Positions 16,407 to 25,778 of a DNA stretch of 39,607 nucleotides are shown here, in pieces. The notes beneath the pieces are model-generated. The model saw only the letters and a program-made list of their open reading frames with translations. It did not search any database and had not been told where the DNA came from. Position 1 is the first letter of the stretch. Each line of letters opens with the position of its first letter. This DNA is from Bin80 sp022820435 (GTDB lineage: Bacteria > Bacteroidota > Rhodothermia > Rhodothermales > Bin80), in the NCBI GenBank assembly GCA_022820435.1, contig JAJEFL010000157.1, positions 1 to 39,607 of the forward strand. Direction: 5' to 3'. A program made the translations under genes and the position numbers.

Positions 16407-19037
16407 CTATTCATCCTCTTCAGTCTGACAGCCGTCTTCGCCGGTATAACACCTGTGCTCTGCATCGGCGCCGCTCAAAAGATAGGCGATCAAGTCTGCC
16501 ACCTCGTCCTCGTTTAACCGGTCCAACAGTCTGGACGGCATTGTGGATACCGGGGATGCCTCACGGGAACGGATCTCGGAAACCGCTACACTGACATCCT
16601 GGGAAGGATCATAAGGATTCTGATTGACAAATACCTGCCCCTCCTCTTCCCGCAGAATTCGCCCTACAACCGTAGAACCACTGCTTAACGTTAATACCGA
16701 AGCTTTGTACCGGTCGCTGATCTCGTCACTGGGAGAGTCAATGGAGGCAAGAATCTCATGCCGTGAAAATCTTGCCCCAATCCCGGTCAAATCCGGCCCG
16801 ATCCCGCCACCGGATGTTCCCATGCGGTGACAGGTGCCGCATAATGCCGCCGCATACATGGTTTCACCCCGTGCAAAATTCCGCGGCTCTTCCAGGGCAT
16901 CATCAAGCATCTCATTGAGTTCCTGCCGGTTCCACGCCCGGCCCGGCCCCTCCGGTACCGGCAAATCCGCCAAAGACTGCCCCGGTGACGAATCAACAAG
17001 CCCGGCCAATGCCTCCTTTTCATCTTCCGTCAATTGCTCCACCGCATCCGCCCGAATATCCTCAAGAAAGCCCACATAGCTCTCTCCCCCGCTACGCCGC
17101 ATCGATTCATGGAACCACATAAAATAATCTTCCCGCAACGCCATCGTCCATCCCGATTTTTGTCCGCGCAGATTCATCGCCAGTTCAATCCCTTCCGGGC
17201 TGGGAGGATTGGCCTTCATTGCGGTAATGGCTTCGCCATACTGCTCACTCCGCCCGGCTGCCTCACCGGTGATCAATTCAGTTTTTTCGGGATCCGTTCC
17301 GCTTAGTTCCAACAGGCGTGCCATCATCCGCTCAACTAACCCGGGGGCCTGCAAAGCCGCCAATAGACGGCCGTACTCCCGATTTAAGACCTCGTCCGAT
17401 GATGGATAATACCGTTGCAGCCGCTCAATGAGTTCACGCCGAAGTGGATCCTCTGGAAACCCCAGACGGATACATATCAGTCCCATTGCCCGTACCAGAT
17501 CCAGCTCCTGGTCACGTGAGAGTACAGATGGCTTGATGTTCAGCAAAGACTGCAGTGCCCGCGGACCCAGGTTCGGGTCAGCATGGCGGGCCAGAGCAAT
17601 CATGGCATGAATCCTGCGAATTGGATCCGGCTCGCTGAGTGCCCTGGATTGCCAACTTGTGACCGGCTGATGCTCAATCGCAATTCGTGCTGCATAACGG
17701 ACAAACCGATCACTATGGTTCAGGTAAGGCCAGACAGTATTCACGGCCACCTGTGCCGAGGCCTCTCCATATATGGCCTCTATTGAGCGCCGTAATGCCT
17801 GCTGCGGCGAACGCTCTGTACGGGTCTCATCTTCCGGTTCCTGCACACTGTCATAGTAAACCCGGAAAAGAAATGAATTGAGACGACGCCCTCCCGTTAC
17901 AAAATAGAGCGCTCCGTCCTGCCCGATCACCCCATCGGTGACCGGCAGCGGGACTCCACTCAAAAATTCTTCCACCACGCCGGTATACGTACTTCCCCGC
18001 GCCCTCAGCGCAACATGATAGATGGTTCCGAAACTCCAGTCAAACACAAAAAGCCCCTGACGATACCTGTATGGAAAGGCTGCATTCCTGCCAGATACAA
18101 TCCCCGTGGGGCTTCCCTGACCGATTTCTGCCACAGCAGGAAGATTGTCCGGATAATAGTCAGGCCACTTCCCCGACCCGGTGCGCCATCCAAATTCGCT
18201 GCCCTCCGTCACATGTACAACACGGATCGGCCGATACCACGGCATCCCCAGATCCCATTCCATATCTGAGTCGAAGGTGAAGAGTTCTCCTTCCTGATTG
18301 AAGGCAAGGTCATATGCATTGCGATACCCGGTACTGATCAATTCCAGTTCAGATGCCAGCGAGTCCGTTCGGATGACCCACCCGCCGGGAGGCTTCCGAT
18401 CCGCCGCATGCCCTCGCGGATCCCGCAATATCGGAAGCAACTGATCCGTCTGCCATACTGCGGGGGCAATCGCGGTATAAGTCTCTGGCAGTTCCGTATG
18501 GTTTCCTGCAATCAGGTACAGCGAACTGCCATCGGGCTCAAGAACAATCCCATGAGGACCATGCTCTCCCCATCCCTCAAATTTCGCCAGCGTAGAGACG
18601 CTATCCAGTGTAGCATCCCCATCTGAATCGGTCACCCGATAAAGCCCACTGCTATGCCCTGCAATCCCTTCCTCACTATTAACGACCACATAAAGGCTGT
18701 TAAAAGCCCACAGCAGCCCCTGTGCATGCCCTAATTCCAAATCCAATGCAGTGACCTCTGTATCCGCAGGATCCTCCCCGATGGGAGCCGGCTTGACATG
18801 ATACAGGGTTCCATACTGATCCGATGCAAAAAGACCCTTTTCTCCATCCACGGCCAAAGAAACCCAGGAACTGGAGTCCGTCTGCATTGGATGATACAGC
18901 ACCTCCGAGTGAAAGCCATCCGGCAGAACCAGATCCGGAGGGGCATCATCGGGGCTTCCACCCGTTTGGACACAACCCGTAATCCCGAATGCCGTGAAGA
19001 ACACTGCACTTAAAGGAAGCAAATTTCTTAAATTCAT
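16407..19037 (-). CDS. PVC-type haem-binding beta-propeller lipoprotein with cytochrome c domain
   Basis: This encodes 876 residues. The lipoprotein signal ends at FGITGC (Cys about 22). A sorbosone/glucose-dehydrogenase-like beta-propeller follows (about 35-400; GWGEHGPHGIVLEPDG, GYRNAYDLAFNQEGELFTFD), then a helical HEAT-like region (about 410-650), then a cytochrome c domain. The haem site is CGTCH at 733-737, and the likely axial Met is in SPVSTMPSRLLDRL near 832. The order matches the large PVC-type CxxCH proteins common in Planctomycetes and some Bacteroidota, thought to be periplasmic sugar or alcohol oxidases whose substrates are mostly unknown. It is an intact relative of the broken gene at 12197-14187. 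The extreme C-terminus has two further Cys (RCYTGEDGCQ). It is transcribed away from the aminotransferase, with 67 bases between the starts. Confidence 0.93.
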   Translation of the reverse strand: MNLRNLLPLSAVFFTAFGITGCVQTGGSPDDAPPDLVLPDGFHSEVLYHPMQTDSSSWVSLAVDGEKGLFASDQYGTLYHVKPAPIGEDPADTEVTALDLELGHAQGLLWAFNSLYVVVNSEEGIAGHSSGLYRVTDSDGDATLDSVSTLAKFEGWGEHGPHGIVLEPDGSSLYLIAGNHTELPETYTAIAPAVWQTDQLLPILRDPRGHAADRKPPGGWVIRTDSLASELELISTGYRNAYDLAFNQEGELFTFDSDMEWDLGMPWYRPIRVVHVTEGSEFGWRTGSGKWPDYYPDNLPAVAEIGQGSPTGIVSGRNAAFPYRYRQGLFVFDWSFGTIYHVALRARGSTYTGVVEEFLSGVPLPVTDGVIGQDGALYFVTGGRRLNSFLFRVYYDSVQEPEDETRTERSPQQALRRSIEAIYGEASAQVAVNTVWPYLNHSDRFVRYAARIAIEHQPVTSWQSRALSEPDPIRRIHAMIALARHADPNLGPRALQSLLNIKPSVLSRDQELDLVRAMGLICIRLGFPEDPLRRELIERLQRYYPSSDEVLNREYGRLLAALQAPGLVERMMARLLELSGTDPEKTELITGEAAGRSEQYGEAITAMKANPPSPEGIELAMNLRGQKSGWTMALREDYFMWFHESMRRSGGESYVGFLEDIRADAVEQLTEDEKEALAGLVDSSPGQSLADLPVPEGPGRAWNRQELNEMLDDALEEPRNFARGETMYAAALCGTCHRMGTSGGGIGPDLTGIGARFSRHEILASIDSPSDEISDRYKASVLTLSSGSTVVGRILREEEGQVFVNQNPYDPSQDVSVAVSEIRSREASPVSTMPSRLLDRLNEDEVADLIAYLLSGADAEHRCYTGEDGCQTEEDE

Positions 19038-19104
19038 CGTTCAACAATAAGCCTGCTGCTGAAGTAAGGTACAAACTCTCTCGGTCTTTGCATATCCCAA
19101 TTGA

Positions 19105-20235
19105 ATGTTAGCGTGTCAAAACGAAAATTTTTTCCTGTCTCCTGACCAGCATTATCTCAACTGTGCGTTCATGTCTCCCCTCATGCGCAGCGTAGAACTT
19201 GCGGGCATGGAAGCGCTTCGCTTGAAAAGAGATCCGTCTAAAATTACACCATCCATGTTTTTTGAGGAAGTGAATCAGGCCCGCCATTTATTCGCACAAC
19301 TGATCAATGGAAACGCAGAAAATGTTGCCCTGATTCCTGCAACCTCCTATGGCATCGCAACGATTGCACATAATCTGTCCGTTGCTTCCGGTGACAATAT
19401 TGTCCTTATAGACGGGCAGTTTCCAAGTAATGTGTACACATGGCAAAGATTGTCAAGCGAGACCGGTGCAGCGATCCGAACCGTCACCGGCCGTGACGGA
19501 GAGTGGACACAAAGAATACTTGAGGCCATTAACTACCGAACCACGGTTGTCTCAATCGGGACACTCCACTGGGCGAATGGCGCTTCCTTTGATCTGGCCG
19601 AAATCAGTCAGCGTGCCCGTGATGTCGGAGCCTACCTCATTCTTGACGGAACACAGTCTATCGGAGCACTGCCCTTTGATCTCGAAAAAATCAAACCTGA
19701 TGCACTGGTGTGCGCCGGTTATAAGTGGCTCTTAGGCCCATTCGGGACTGCATTCCTGTATGTGGGGGAATCGTTTATTGACGGGATTCCTCTTGAAGAG
19801 GGCTGGCTTGCAAGGGAAGGCAGTGAACATTTTGGCAGCCTCACCAACTACACGGACCGGTATCGCCCCGGGGCCGCCCGATTTGATCGGGGACAAACGA
19901 ACAGCTTTGCGCAGACCGCAATGATGACGCAGGGCCTGAAACAGATCCTTGACTGGCAGCCTCAACAGATACAGATCTACTGTACGGAACTGATTAAAGA
20001 TTTCCTGCCCGCCGTCCGTGAGAGCGGATACACCGTGGGGAACTCCTGCTTTTCCCATCTTTTTGGCGTGAACCTGCCCGATCATCTTGATCGGACCCGC
20101 CTGAATGATGAATTGGCTCAATGCCAGATCTCCGTCTCCGTACGTGACCGCGCAATCCGCATCTCTCCCAATGTGTATAATAATCGTGCAGATATCGACG
20201 CACTTCAGAATGTATTTCTCTCTGCAGCCAGATAG
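19105..20235 (+). CDS. Class V aminotransferase family PLP enzyme
   Basis: This encodes 376 residues. It has the fold-type I layout of class V aminotransferases, the group containing cysteine desulfurases, kynureninase and isopenicillin epimerase. Visible: LIPATSYGIATIAHNLSV (phosphate-binding region), LILDGTQSIGALPFD with the cofactor Asp181, and CAGYKWLLGPFG with the PLP Lys207. The catalytic Cys loop of cysteine desulfurases is not obvious, so an aminotransferase/kynureninase-like or C-S lyase role is as likely. The start ATG at 19105 follows the divergent haem-protein start by 67 bases. Its 3' end overlaps the convergent gene at 20205-20690 by 31 bases. Confidence 0.9.
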   Translation: MLACQNENFFLSPDQHYLNCAFMSPLMRSVELAGMEALRLKRDPSKITPSMFFEEVNQARHLFAQLINGNAENVALIPATSYGIATIAHNLSVASGDNIVLIDGQFPSNVYTWQRLSSETGAAIRTVTGRDGEWTQRILEAINYRTTVVSIGTLHWANGASFDLAEISQRARDVGAYLILDGTQSIGALPFDLEKIKPDALVCAGYKWLLGPFGTAFLYVGESFIDGIPLEEGWLAREGSEHFGSLTNYTDRYRPGAARFDRGQTNSFAQTAMMTQGLKQILDWQPQQIQIYCTELIKDFLPAVRESGYTVGNSCFSHLFGVNLPDHLDRTRLNDELAQCQISVSVRDRAIRISPNVYNNRADIDALQNVFLSAAR

Positions 20236-20690
20236 TTCTGAATGACTTTTTCCAGAACTTCGAACGCCCATGCATAGACCCCGGGCTGCTCACTCTCTCG
20301 CGGGCCGGCTACATTTACTCTGCTGAACTCCCATGTCCGCAGCCATTGAATCACTGGTTCAATGGGGGCCGCCACTTCTGCACAATAATGCACTGGACGA
20401 TTCCACTCCTCTGCGGCCTTACGGGCCAGCCGGGTTCCCCCTGAATCCTCTACCCTGCCCAGAATGAGCAATCCGTCGCTATCCCTTACGTTCCAGACCG
20501 TACGCTGCGCTGGATTGGAGTCTGGTGTAACACGAAGCAGATATTTATCCGGGATGCGCCCGTCTTCTGCCCGGCGCCCGGCAGGACACCAGCCTCCATG
20601 GGGAAATCCCCATTTCATGGCAACATCAAGGGCGGCACGGTCAACCCCCGTCTGCCCTCCGCTAATGACGGTGAACTTGATCCCTGACAC
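20205..20690 (-). CDS. Putative molybdenum carrier / Rossmann nucleotide-binding protein
   Basis: This encodes 161 residues from a GTG at 20690 (VSGIKFTVISGGQTGVDRAA). The frame stays open to 20963, but the extra N-terminal part is antisense to the next gene and has no family likeness, so GTG is preferred. Family blocks: ISGGQTGVDRAALDVA, GGWCPAGRRAEDGRIPDKY, LLILGRVEDSGGTRLA and NVAGPRESEQPGVYAWA. Together these match the molybdenum carrier family of the SLOG/YpsA-like Rossmann superfamily. The family name rests on structural similarity to a molybdenum-cofactor carrier; binding here is unproven. It is convergent with, and overlaps, the aminotransferase, and divergent from the LolA-like gene with 65 bases between the starts. 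Confidence 0.85.
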   Translation of the reverse strand: MSGIKFTVISGGQTGVDRAALDVAMKWGFPHGGWCPAGRRAEDGRIPDKYLLRVTPDSNPAQRTVWNVRDSDGLLILGRVEDSGGTRLARKAAEEWNRPVHYCAEVAAPIEPVIQWLRTWEFSRVNVAGPRESEQPGVYAWAFEVLEKVIQNYLAAERNTF

Positions 20691-20755
20691 CCTATCACGG
20701 TATGTTGAACATGCAACTGTGCGAACCCTGGACACCAAAATATAGTACGACCGGT

Positions 20756-21409
20756 ATGAATTGTTCTGTTCCGTGGCCAAGAGTTGCCCTCGTTCTTTTT
20801 GCGTGTATCCTTGCGATCTGTCCCGGTACTCTGGCACAGATGCCGTCCCCCGCAGCCCTGCTGGAGGAAGTTGTCGACCGCTATCAGGGTACAATGGAGG
20901 CCACATTTGTACATCACCTGACCTCTGAGGCATGGACTGGATCACAAACCCTGACGGGGACACTACAGCTTTCGGGAGATCATTATCGTATTGAAACCTT
21001 TCACGAGGTGATCACCGGGCAGGGTGACGAAGTGTGGATTTATCGTGCAGAGGAGAATCAGGTCATCATCACGACAATTGACGGCGATGGGGTCGCCTAT
21101 TCTCCCGGTGCACTGTTTCGCTCCTACGGGGAACTCTATCAACCGCACATTGCCTCCCGTGAGATTCTTGACGGAGTGTCTTATTTCCGGCTTGAACTTT
21201 ACCCTGTGCAGGAAGACTTCGCCATTTCTTCGCTCACGCTCTGGATCCGTGAATATGATCGCATCATTAAACGCATGGTTGCTCTGGATCAAAGTTCTAT
21301 CCGTACGGAGATTGAACTGGAAAATATACGTGTCGGCCTCCCTATCCCCCCGGAGACCTTTGAATTCCGTGTCCCCGAGGGCGCTGAAGTGATCGACCTG
21401 CGATTGTGA
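20756..21409 (+). CDS. LolA-like periplasmic lipoprotein carrier
   Basis: This encodes 217 residues from the ATG at 20756. An upstream in-frame ATG at 20702 would put a poor hydrophilic stretch before the signal peptide, so the later start is chosen. The signal peptide is VALVLFACILAICPGTLAQ. The mature part is the beta-rich LolA/LolB-type domain: LEEVVDRYQGTMEATFVHHL, GTLQLSGDHYRIETFHEV, DEVWIYRAEENQVIITTI, and PPETFEFRVPEGAEVIDLRL at the end. LolA ferries lipoproteins from the inner to the outer membrane; members in this phylum are divergent. It overlaps the next gene by 4 bases (GTGA), so the two are coupled. Confidence 0.88.
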   Translation: MNCSVPWPRVALVLFACILAICPGTLAQMPSPAALLEEVVDRYQGTMEATFVHHLTSEAWTGSQTLTGTLQLSGDHYRIETFHEVITGQGDEVWIYRAEENQVIITTIDGDGVAYSPGALFRSYGELYQPHIASREILDGVSYFRLELYPVQEDFAISSLTLWIREYDRIIKRMVALDQSSIRTEIELENIRVGLPIPPETFEFRVPEGAEVIDLRL

Positions 21410-22416
21410 CGCACCCCGTTCGTCTACATACGCTGCTGCTGTCCTTCCTTCTGGCGGCATTTCTGATCTGGCTGTCGCTCCGCGGCATTCACTTTGCCGA
21501 ATTCGCGGACTCCCTGCGCTCTGCACATTATGGATGGATCCTGCCGGTGGTCGCCGTCACACTGCTGAGCCACTGGATCCGGGCCTGCAGATGGCAGGCA
21601 CTCATCGTTGCCCTCCCCGAAGATGCCGGGGCCAGTCCGTCAAAGTCCCGGATTTCTGTGCTTGATCTGTTTGCCTCCGTCATGGTCGGATACATGGTCA
21701 ATTATGCCGTGCCTCGTGCCGGGGAGATTGCCAGATGTACATATTTATCGACCCGAAAAAAACTCTCATTCCCGGCACTGCTGGGAACGGTTGCTGTGGA
21801 GCGGATCGCAGATCTCCTTGTCTTGGGACTCGGTCTGCTTATCACACTGGCATTTGTTCGTGAACGGCTGCAATCCCTCTTTGCACAGTTGTCTGTTCCG
21901 CAACTGCCATGGGGCTGGATCATCCTCACCTGCCTGATCGCCCTGACCCTGATCTCTATTGGACTCCGCCTGCAAATCACTGCAGCTCTGCGCAGGCAAT
22001 TTTCAGAATTGATCACCAAATTTACAGGCGGAATCAAAACCGTGTACCGTACCCCCAAACGCTGGCAGCTCATCTGGACAACCATTCTAATGTGGCTGAT
22101 GTACGGGTTTATGGCCTATATTCCGCTCCTGATGTTTGACCTGAATGAAACCGTCTCTCTGTCCTACTGGGATGGGATGGCAATCATGTTCATCGGGGTT
22201 CTGGGGATCCTGGCCCCTACGCCGGGCGGTGCCGGTTCCTTCCACTTCATTACCATCCTGACCCTGACCTCCGTATACGGGATCCCACACTCCGGGGCAG
22301 CGGCCTATGCCATCTTCATTCACGGCGCACAGCTGATCCTGTACGCAGTCCTTGGGGGAGCGATTTTCCTGATACAGATTTTTATTTTTCGAAAAAATGA
22401 ACACTCTCAAACGTAG
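21406..22416 (+). CDS. Lysylphosphatidylglycerol synthase TM-region / UPF0104 flippase-like membrane protein
   Basis: This encodes 336 residues starting at a GTG that overlaps the stop of the LolA-like gene. Multiple transmembrane segments are visible, e.g. TLLLSFLLAAFLIWLSLRG, LVLGLGLLITLAFV and WTTILMWLMYGFMAYIPLL. Family motifs: HWIRACRWQALI, MVGYMVNYAVPRAGEIARCT and LGILAPTPGGAGSFHFITIL. The family is the membrane half of MprF-type proteins; stand-alone members are thought to move lipids or glycolipids across the inner membrane. No aminoacyl-transferase domain is attached. Pairing with a LolA-like carrier suggests a role in building the envelope. Confidence 0.92.
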   Translation: MTHPVRLHTLLLSFLLAAFLIWLSLRGIHFAEFADSLRSAHYGWILPVVAVTLLSHWIRACRWQALIVALPEDAGASPSKSRISVLDLFASVMVGYMVNYAVPRAGEIARCTYLSTRKKLSFPALLGTVAVERIADLLVLGLGLLITLAFVRERLQSLFAQLSVPQLPWGWIILTCLIALTLISIGLRLQITAALRRQFSELITKFTGGIKTVYRTPKRWQLIWTTILMWLMYGFMAYIPLLMFDLNETVSLSYWDGMAIMFIGVLGILAPTPGGAGSFHFITILTLTSVYGIPHSGAAAYAIFIHGAQLILYAVLGGAIFLIQIFIFRKNEHSQT

Positions 22417-22513
22417 CACATACTAGCGCCTGATTGGTTGGATTACAATCCGTGTTTACCGTGGGATTTGCGGTTTAGTGTTTGTTTTTTACCACATCTC
22501 TCAATACAACCGA

Positions 22514-22562
22514 ATGAGGTCGCAAGATGCCTCATGTATAGTGAATTGAAGACGAATTCACT
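22514..22562. promoter_or_regulatory. Two adjacent inverted repeats upstream of susC
   Basis: ATGAGG and CCTCAT (22514-22535, ten-base spacer) are followed by AGTGAATT and AATTCACT (22540-22562, seven-base spacer). They lie 70-120 bases before the susC ATG, in a 216-base gap with no gene. Position and symmetry suit a binding site for a regulator of the susCD block. No regulator gene (sigma/anti-sigma, hybrid two-component or SusR-like) is next to it. No promoter motif is certain. Confidence 0.3.
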
Positions 22563-22632
22563 CGGTTAGCGCGAAGTCTCAGTAGTTTTTTAGGTTGGAT
22601 GCATTATACACATCAAATAGAAGTACAACATC

Positions 22633-25600
22633 ATGAGCTACCGCTACACTCTATGGCTATCCCTGATCCTAGTGGCATTTTTGTGGCCCTCCACCGGAGT
22701 ATTCGCCCAGACCGGGCAAATATCAGGAACGGTACTGGATCAAAACGATGAACCGCTTGCAGGGGTGAATGTCATCATTGAGGAACTCACAGTGGGTTCC
22801 GTCACCAATGTGAATGGAGAGTACTCCATCACAAACCTTGACGCAGGCACGTATACCGTCATTGTATCGTTTATCGGGTTTGCGACGCAGGAATTTCCAG
22901 ATGTCTCTGTTGCAGACGGAGAAACGACCGAATTGGACATCGTACTGATTGAGGCCGCACTGGAACTGGGGGGCCTTGTGGTCACCGCCCTCGGGGTTGA
23001 ACGGCAGGAGCGATCTCTCACCTACGGTACACAGACCATCAGCCCGGTGGAACTGGCTCAGGCACGTGAACTAAATGTAGGATTTTCACTTGCCGGACGG
23101 GTTGCCGGGCTCTCCGTCAATCAGGCGGGCACCGGGCTGGGCGGCCAGACACGAATGATTCTTCGCGGGAATCGCTCCATCAGCGGGAGCAGTCAGCCCC
23201 TCTTTGTCGTGGACGGGGTTCCGATCCGTGGAGATATCAGCAACCTGAATCAAAGCGACATTGCAAGCATTTCCGTACTGAAAGGTGCCAATGCCGCGGC
23301 CCTGTACGGAAGTGCTGCACAGAATGGTGCGGTGATCATTACCACAAACCGAGGTACAGCCGGGAGTATCCGGGCCCGTTTCAGCACGAACTATACCGTT
23401 CAGCAGCCTCTGATTCTGACCGAATTCCAGAATGAGTACGCCCAGGGCAGCGGAGGTGAGTACAAACGAAACTCGGAATTTTCGTGGGGGCCGCGGATGA
23501 CCGGGCAGTCCGTCCCGCACTGGACCCCCACCATGTCCGAGGCAGAAGCCCGGAGTTATTCACTTCAGGCCCAGCCGGATAACGTATCGGATGTCTTCCG
23601 TACCGGCTACCAGTCCTCAACCAATGTCTCCCTTAATGTCGGGTCTGAGCAGGTGCAGGGATACTTCTCCTACTCGTACACCGATGCAAAAGGGATCGTA
23701 CCGGGCAACACACTGACCCGCCATAGTACACAGGTTCGCGTCACCTCTGAACCCTTTACAAAATTCAATCTGGACGGGAAACTCAATTATATCCGGTCCG
23801 ATCTGGAAAACCGACTGGATACCGGCGAATCTTTTTCAAATCCAATCCGCCACGCCTATCGTCTGCCTCGTAATGTCAGCACACAGGATGCCGAAGAATT
23901 TGAATACTTCACCGATAGCCAACAGCGCAGACAGCACTACTGGGTTCCCGGCTCAAATGGCGGAGCGAATCCATACTGGACGCTGAATCGAAATCTTCGC
24001 ACGGGGACTGATGATCGAGTGATTCTTCTCACCTCTGCCTCCTACGAATTCATCGATGGACTGAAACTCATGGTTCGAGGCTCGTACGATGGCAACGCGG
24101 GGAGCGGCACGCGCAGCCTGTATGCGGACAGTTATATCATTGCACAGCAGGGAAGGTATACCGTCAGCAAGAGCAATGCTCATATCTGGAACGGAGATAT
24201 TCTTCTTTCCTATGAGAAATCTTTGCCCGCCTACGGGATTAACTTTGATGTCAGCGTTGGCGGAAACACTCAGAAACGGCGCAACACCTCTTTGAGTGCC
24301 AATACCGGCACCGCCTTGACGGTGGAGAATTTTTTCACGCTCTCAAACACCCAGTTAGTGCAGGCATCCCAGGGAGTCGGATCCCCGGTTGACATCAACT
24401 CGATCTATGCATTCGCAAAAATTGGCTGGAAGGATGCACTGTATCTGGATCTGGCCGGGCGAAATGACTGGAGCTCGACACTTCCCGAGGACAACTGGTC
24501 ATATTTCTATCCGTCAGTAGGGGTTTCTGCAGTCGTATCCGAACTTCTGCCTCTGCCGGAGGTGATCAGTTTTGGACGGATCCGTGCTTCCTATGCTCTG
24601 GTGGGCAACAGCACCTCTCCGTTCCAGCTGCTGCGCACGGCCAGTCTGGCAAGTGGCGGACTCAACGGCTTTCTGGCCCTCAGCGGTACGCTTCCCAACA
24701 TAGAACTCGTTCCCGAAGAAACGGAAGCCGTTGAAGTCGGGCTTGACATGCGCTTTCTGCAGAGCCGGTTCGGGTTTGATGCCACCTACTACAATACCAA
24801 AACGCAGAACCAGCTCTTCACGGTTGCCCTTCCCATCGGATCCGGGGCCGCCAACCTGTTCACCAACGGCGGGGATGTTCGCAATGAGGGATTTGAACTG
24901 ATGCTCAACTCCACGCTGGTTCGTACGGAGGATCTGACACTGAATGTGGATGTCAACTTCTCCATGAACCGTAATAAGGTGGAAGAGATTTCCGATGAGC
25001 GCCCGCGCCTGCGGGTTGCCGGAGACTTCCTTCGCCAATACTACATAGAACAGGGGGAGCCGTTCGGGAATGTATATTCCCGCGGGTTCCAGCGTGATGA
25101 ACAGAACCGGATTATCGTTGGCGAAAACGGGGTCCCGAAAGTCACGCCCGGCAATGATGTTCTGGTCGCCAATTATAACCCCGACTGGCTGGGAGGCCTC
25201 TCCGCAACCGCCTCCTGGAAAAACTGGGATGCCAGCATCCTGATTGACCATCGCCAGGGCGGAACAATCACTTCACTGACGAATGCGATTCTGTACGCCG
25301 ACGGGGTGACCAAAGAAACCCTGGAAGGCCGGGACGGCGGTCTCATTTTCGGGGACAACTTCTGGTCGGACGAGACGGCGGTTATGGAAGATGGTTCTCC
25401 GAATACCACGCCCATTGATGCTGAAACATTCTGGCGTGCCGTTGGCGGACGGAATGCCCCTGTCGGGGAGGCATTTGTGGTAGATGCGACCAATACCCGC
25501 CTGCGTGAATTTACCCTGGGGTATACCCTGCCCCCCGCGCTATTCGGAAATGTGCCCGTTTCGGGGATGCGAATTTCGCTCGTTGGCAGAAATCTTTTCT

Positions 25601-25731
25601 ATCTCCACCGGGCCTCCGAAAACATTGATCCTGATGTACTGATTGGGACTGGAAAAGCGGCCGAAGGATTTGACTCCTTTGCGCCTCCGTCGTCCCGCTC
25701 ATTTGGATTCAATCTAACCATTGACTATTAA
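22633..25731 (+). CDS. SusC/RagA-type TonB-linked outer-membrane transporter
   Basis: This encodes 1032 residues. The signal peptide ends near GVFAQ. A carboxypeptidase-D-regulatory-like domain follows (about 28-115; ISGTVLDQNDEPLAGVNV, and the TVIVSFIGFATQE region), then the plug (SLAGRVAGLSVNQAGTGLGG, SQPLFVVDGVPIRGD, ISVLKGANAAALYGSAAQNG, all SusC-family hallmarks), then a large beta-barrel ending in the aromatic C-terminus FGFNLTIDY. It imports a bulky ligand together with the SusD-like protein 47 bases downstream. There is no N-terminal signalling (STN) domain, so direct control by an anti-sigma factor is not expected. No polysaccharide-degrading enzyme is adjacent, so the substrate cannot be named. 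Confidence 0.96.
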   Translation: MSYRYTLWLSLILVAFLWPSTGVFAQTGQISGTVLDQNDEPLAGVNVIIEELTVGSVTNVNGEYSITNLDAGTYTVIVSFIGFATQEFPDVSVADGETTELDIVLIEAALELGGLVVTALGVERQERSLTYGTQTISPVELAQARELNVGFSLAGRVAGLSVNQAGTGLGGQTRMILRGNRSISGSSQPLFVVDGVPIRGDISNLNQSDIASISVLKGANAAALYGSAAQNGAVIITTNRGTAGSIRARFSTNYTVQQPLILTEFQNEYAQGSGGEYKRNSEFSWGPRMTGQSVPHWTPTMSEAEARSYSLQAQPDNVSDVFRTGYQSSTNVSLNVGSEQVQGYFSYSYTDAKGIVPGNTLTRHSTQVRVTSEPFTKFNLDGKLNYIRSDLENRLDTGESFSNPIRHAYRLPRNVSTQDAEEFEYFTDSQQRRQHYWVPGSNGGANPYWTLNRNLRTGTDDRVILLTSASYEFIDGLKLMVRGSYDGNAGSGTRSLYADSYIIAQQGRYTVSKSNAHIWNGDILLSYEKSLPAYGINFDVSVGGNTQKRRNTSLSANTGTALTVENFFTLSNTQLVQASQGVGSPVDINSIYAFAKIGWKDALYLDLAGRNDWSSTLPEDNWSYFYPSVGVSAVVSELLPLPEVISFGRIRASYALVGNSTSPFQLLRTASLASGGLNGFLALSGTLPNIELVPEETEAVEVGLDMRFLQSRFGFDATYYNTKTQNQLFTVALPIGSGAANLFTNGGDVRNEGFELMLNSTLVRTEDLTLNVDVNFSMNRNKVEEISDERPRLRVAGDFLRQYYIEQGEPFGNVYSRGFQRDEQNRIIVGENGVPKVTPGNDVLVANYNPDWLGGLSATASWKNWDASILIDHRQGGTITSLTNAILYADGVTKETLEGRDGGLIFGDNFWSDETAVMEDGSPNTTPIDAETFWRAVGGRNAPVGEAFVVDATNTRLREFTLGYTLPPALFGNVPVSGMRISLVGRNLFYLHRASENIDPDVLIGTGKAAEGFDSFAPPSSRSFGFNLTIDY

Positions 25732-25778
25732 GCTTCACTCTCGTTCACATAACCTACCTTAAACGAAAGGATTTAGCT

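Noticed and set aside
20691..20963. N-terminal extension of the molybdenum-carrier-like frame
   Set aside because: It is antisense to the signal peptide and start of the LolA-like gene and carries no family sequence; the GTG at 20690 gives the normal family length.
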